Source: Chloroflexota bacterium
Lineage (GTDB): Bacteria; Chloroflexota; UBA11872
Assembly (NCBI GenBank): GCA_011523785.1
Contig: WTFW01000066.1
Span: 1 to 50,956, forward strand
Length of the DNA stretch: 50,956 nt
Direction of reading: 5' to 3'
Part shown: positions 49,040 through 50,956 of the stretch, one piece after another
Position numbering within the stretch: position 1 is the first letter of the stretch
Layout: each line of letters opens with the position of its first letter
Translations under genes and position numbers: made by a program
The notes under the pieces: model-generated
Database searches by the model: none
What the model was told of the DNA's origin: nothing
What the model saw: only the letters and a program-made list of their open reading frames with translations

Positions 49040-49081
49040 GAACGCTCTCCTGACCTTCCGGCGATGTCGCCGGCGCGCATT

Positions 49082-50287
49082 CTAGGCGTCGACCCGCGCC
49101 TCCACTGGAATCGCCGCCGCGGCAGCCAGTGCCGGCCGCAGGTCCACCGTGTACATCTGCCGCGTCCCCTCGTGCGCGGAATCGATGCAAAGCGCCGTTC
49201 CGTCCCGGTTCCAGCGCGGATGCAGGTCCACCCGCAACGGACCGTCGAACTCAGGCGGCGCATGCAACGCCGCCAGGTCCACCCGCAACCCGTCCGCCGT
49301 CCGCACGATCATCAACCGCCGCAGGTTCTCGCTGTCCGGATACGTGTCGTTCGCGATCCACAACCGGTCCGGCGAATACGAACAGTGCCCGTCCTCGGTC
49401 AGCACGTCCCGCGCAAACGCCTGCGGTTCCGCCCCGACGTCGCTCACCGCCCAGAACGCATTCGGTGCCGTCGGCGCTCCGCCCCAGGCGAGAATCTCGT
49501 CCGCGCTCCGCCAGTCGTAATGCGATACCAGCCGCGCGCCCCAGATCACCCGCGCGTCCGACCCGTCCGGCGCCAGCGTCACCAGCCGCGTTTGCCGAGG
49601 CCCGTCGGACGGCTGCCACCGGTGCAGCACCGCCACCCGCGACCCGTCCGTGTTGATCTGCGCATGATTCAGCCAGTGAATTTGCCCGGCCATGCTCGCG
49701 TCCGGGTCCATGCCCACGATCTCCGCCAGCGAGAGCACAAGCTCGGCGTCGCCACTATCCAGATCGATCCGCCACACCCCGTCCTCACGGGGCGCGCCCT
49801 CGTCCGCCCATGGATCCGCCACGCCCTCGTAGCCATACCCCGGCCGCTGCGTCGCCAGCCGTGCAAAGTTCAGCCCGATCGCGTATCGCCCCACCGGGTC
49901 CACCGCATACACGGCCCGCTCCAACTCCCGCCGGTCCCCGCTCGCCAGGTCATGCACGACGCCCTCAAAACGCCCCGCCCGCCGCCGGTTATAGACCACG
50001 CAGTCGGCCGTTCTTGGCACCCACTGCAGCATCGTCCCCTGCTGCCAGCACCAGGCCTTAGTCGTTGCGAACGGCTCGAAGGGCTGCATGCCCTCCGGAT
50101 CGATCAGCCCCAGCTCGATCTCGTCCTTGGGACCCGGCTGCCGGTCGCGGAACCCAACCCGCATCCCCAGCACCCGCGTGCCCCACGGCGACCACGGCGT
50201 CTTCTCGTAATACCCGAAGAAATGGTCCCCCGGCGGATGCGTCACCCGCCGCACGGACACATCGGGCGCGGTCAGAATCTTCGACAT
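49082..50287 (-). CDS. Beta-propeller protein resembling oligogalacturonide lyase-type WD40-like repeats
   Basis: The 401-residue protein has repeated strand-rich blades, with segments such as HFFGYYEKTPWSPWGTRVL, DGHCSYSPDRLWIANDTYP and LHPRWNRDGTALCIDSAHEG. This SPD...D pattern occurs in TolB-like propellers and in oligogalacturonide lyases. There is no signal peptide, so it appears cytoplasmic. Catalytic activity cannot be claimed from sequence alone. ATG 50287; the adjacent isomerase gene is probably co-transcribed. Confidence 0.8.
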   Translation of the reverse strand: MSKILTAPDVSVRRVTHPPGDHFFGYYEKTPWSPWGTRVLGMRVGFRDRQPGPKDEIELGLIDPEGMQPFEPFATTKAWCWQQGTMLQWVPRTADCVVYNRRRAGRFEGVVHDLASGDRRELERAVYAVDPVGRYAIGLNFARLATQRPGYGYEGVADPWADEGAPREDGVWRIDLDSGDAELVLSLAEIVGMDPDASMAGQIHWLNHAQINTDGSRVAVLHRWQPSDGPRQTRLVTLAPDGSDARVIWGARLVSHYDWRSADEILAWGGAPTAPNAFWAVSDVGAEPQAFARDVLTEDGHCSYSPDRLWIANDTYPDSENLRRLMIVRTADGLRVDLAALHAPPEFDGPLRVDLHPRWNRDGTALCIDSAHEGTRQMYTVDLRPALAAAAAIPVEARVDA

Positions 50288-50375
50288 TCGGTGAGTCTAG
50301 AGTCCCAACGCGGCCCTGGTCTCCGGTATCCTCGCCCGCCTACCTCTACGCGGCCGCAATCGGCCAGGGCGCCCC

Positions 50376-50956
50376 GTGCATCGCATAGCTGTTATTGCCG
50401 GCGACGGAACCGGACCCGAAGTCACCGCCGAAGCTCTCAAGGTTCTCGAGGCCGCCGCCGCCTCGGAAGGCTTCGCCTACGACCTCACCGAACTTGACTT
50501 CGGAGGTGAACGCTACCTTCGCACCGGCGAGACCCTGCCCGACTCGGCTCTCGAAGACCTCCGCGGCTTCGACGGCATCTTCCTCGGCGCCATCGGCCAC
50601 CCCGACGTCGCTCCCGGCATCCTCGAGAAGGGCATCCTGCTCAAGGCCCGCTTTGAGCTGGACCAGTACATCAACCTCCGCCCGGTCAAGCTCTACCCCA
50701 ACGTCGATACGCCGCTCAAGGACAAGGGCCCGGACGAAATCGACTTCGTCGTCGTCCGCGAAAACACTGAAGGCATGTACACCGGCATGGGCGGCGTGCA
50801 ATACGAGGGGACCGACCACGAGATCTCCACCCAGATTCACTGCACCACGTATCGCGGCGCCGCCCGCGCCGTGCGCTACGCGTTCGAGCTCACCCGCCGC
50901 CGCAACGAGCGCAAGCAGTTGCACCTCGTGGCCAAGACCAACGTGCTCACCAACGT
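50376..50956 (+). CDS. Isopropylmalate/isocitrate dehydrogenase family protein, cut by the window end
   Basis: The visible 193 residues begin VHRIAVIAGDGTGPEVTAEA. They include FLGAIGHPDVAPGILEKGIL, YINLRPVKLYPNV and DFVVVRENTEGMYTGMGG, which are hallmarks of the beta-decarboxylating dehydrogenase family that includes LeuB and tartrate dehydrogenase. The enzyme oxidises and decarboxylates a 2-hydroxyacid with NAD(P). GTG 50376 is the start. Distinguishing 3-isopropylmalate from other substrates needs the missing C-terminus. Confidence 0.88.
   Translation, partial: MHRIAVIAGDGTGPEVTAEALKVLEAAAASEGFAYDLTELDFGGERYLRTGETLPDSALEDLRGFDGIFLGAIGHPDVAPGILEKGILLKARFELDQYINLRPVKLYPNVDTPLKDKGPDEIDFVVVRENTEGMYTGMGGVQYEGTDHEISTQIHCTTYRGAARAVRYAFELTRRRNERKQLHLVAKTNVLTN

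Noticed and set aside
49064-50497. Plus-strand open frame of about 475 codons opposite the beta-propeller gene
   Set aside because: Extremely Pro/Arg/His-rich and antisense to a conserved protein; crosses the start of the dehydrogenase gene in a different frame.
1-50956. CRISPR arrays, insertion sequences, prophage genes, tRNA and rRNA genes
   Set aside because: Searched by eye; no regularly spaced direct repeats, transposase motifs, terminal inverted repeats with target duplications or tRNA-like TTCGAATC arms in the gaps were found.

Overview
The window is GC-rich, densely coded DNA with mostly short intergenic gaps. Many starts are GTG or TTG, and stop and start codons often overlap (GTGA, ATGA, TTGA). 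No tRNA, rRNA, CRISPR array, insertion sequence or phage gene was recognised. The combination of a quinol:cytochrome c alternative complex III (ACIII), RNase Y, a cysteine-free IscA-like protein and an actinobacterial-type inositol phospholipid operon suggests an aerobic member of the Chloroflexota, perhaps a SAR202 or Dehalococcoidia-like lineage. That assignment is inference from gene content, not from a phylogenetic marker.

Layout. 1-8800 (minus strand): a respiratory and cytochrome c operon. It starts with a small two-helix membrane protein and continues with ActA (pentaheme), ActB split into two genes, two NrfD-type membrane subunits, ActD, ActE, a CopD-like protein and CcmE. The first codons of a probable CcmA lie at the window edge. 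A Rex-like operator lies in the divergent region upstream. 9144-16662: aldehyde dehydrogenase, MFS exporter, MMPL exporter coupled to a CrtC/AttH-like lipoprotein, a Gfo/Idh/MocA dehydrogenase and the IscA-like protein. 16659-18877: two TlpA-like thioredoxins and CcdA, probably serving cytochrome c maturation. 18915-22020: two coupled acetyltransferases, peptide deformylase, and the molybdopterin genes moaB, moaD and moaE. 22042-26841: a frameshifted lone antitoxin, a TPR lipoprotein with a triplicated block, a RACo-like corrinoid-protein activator and a stand-alone nuoB.

26883-33391: a PHP phosphoesterase coupled to a MOP-superfamily transporter. Next comes an ABC exporter behind a strong promoter, a short leader ORF and an intrinsic terminator, which together look like an attenuator. 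Convergent to it is a flavin-dependent halogenase with a PqqD-like C-terminal domain, coupled to a helical repeat protein. 33509-35527: a PhyH-family dioxygenase and a second Gfo/Idh/MocA protein. 35535-39685 (minus strand): ArsR regulator, inositol-1-phosphate synthase, acyltransferase, PimA-like mannosyltransferase and phosphatidylinositol-phosphate synthase, nearly a whole route to acylated phosphatidylinositol mannoside in one operon. 39773-50956: RNase Y, an MtaA-like methyltransferase of the uroporphyrinogen decarboxylase family, a polysaccharide deacetylase, DegV, a small membrane protein, RecF and a DUF721 protein, an FAD oxidoreductase, a TIM-barrel isomerase, a beta-propeller protein and the start of an isopropylmalate/isocitrate dehydrogenase.

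The loci most worth following up are the halogenase with its neighbouring attenuated exporter, the inositol lipid operon with its ArsR operator, and the ACIII operon with its Rex-like site.
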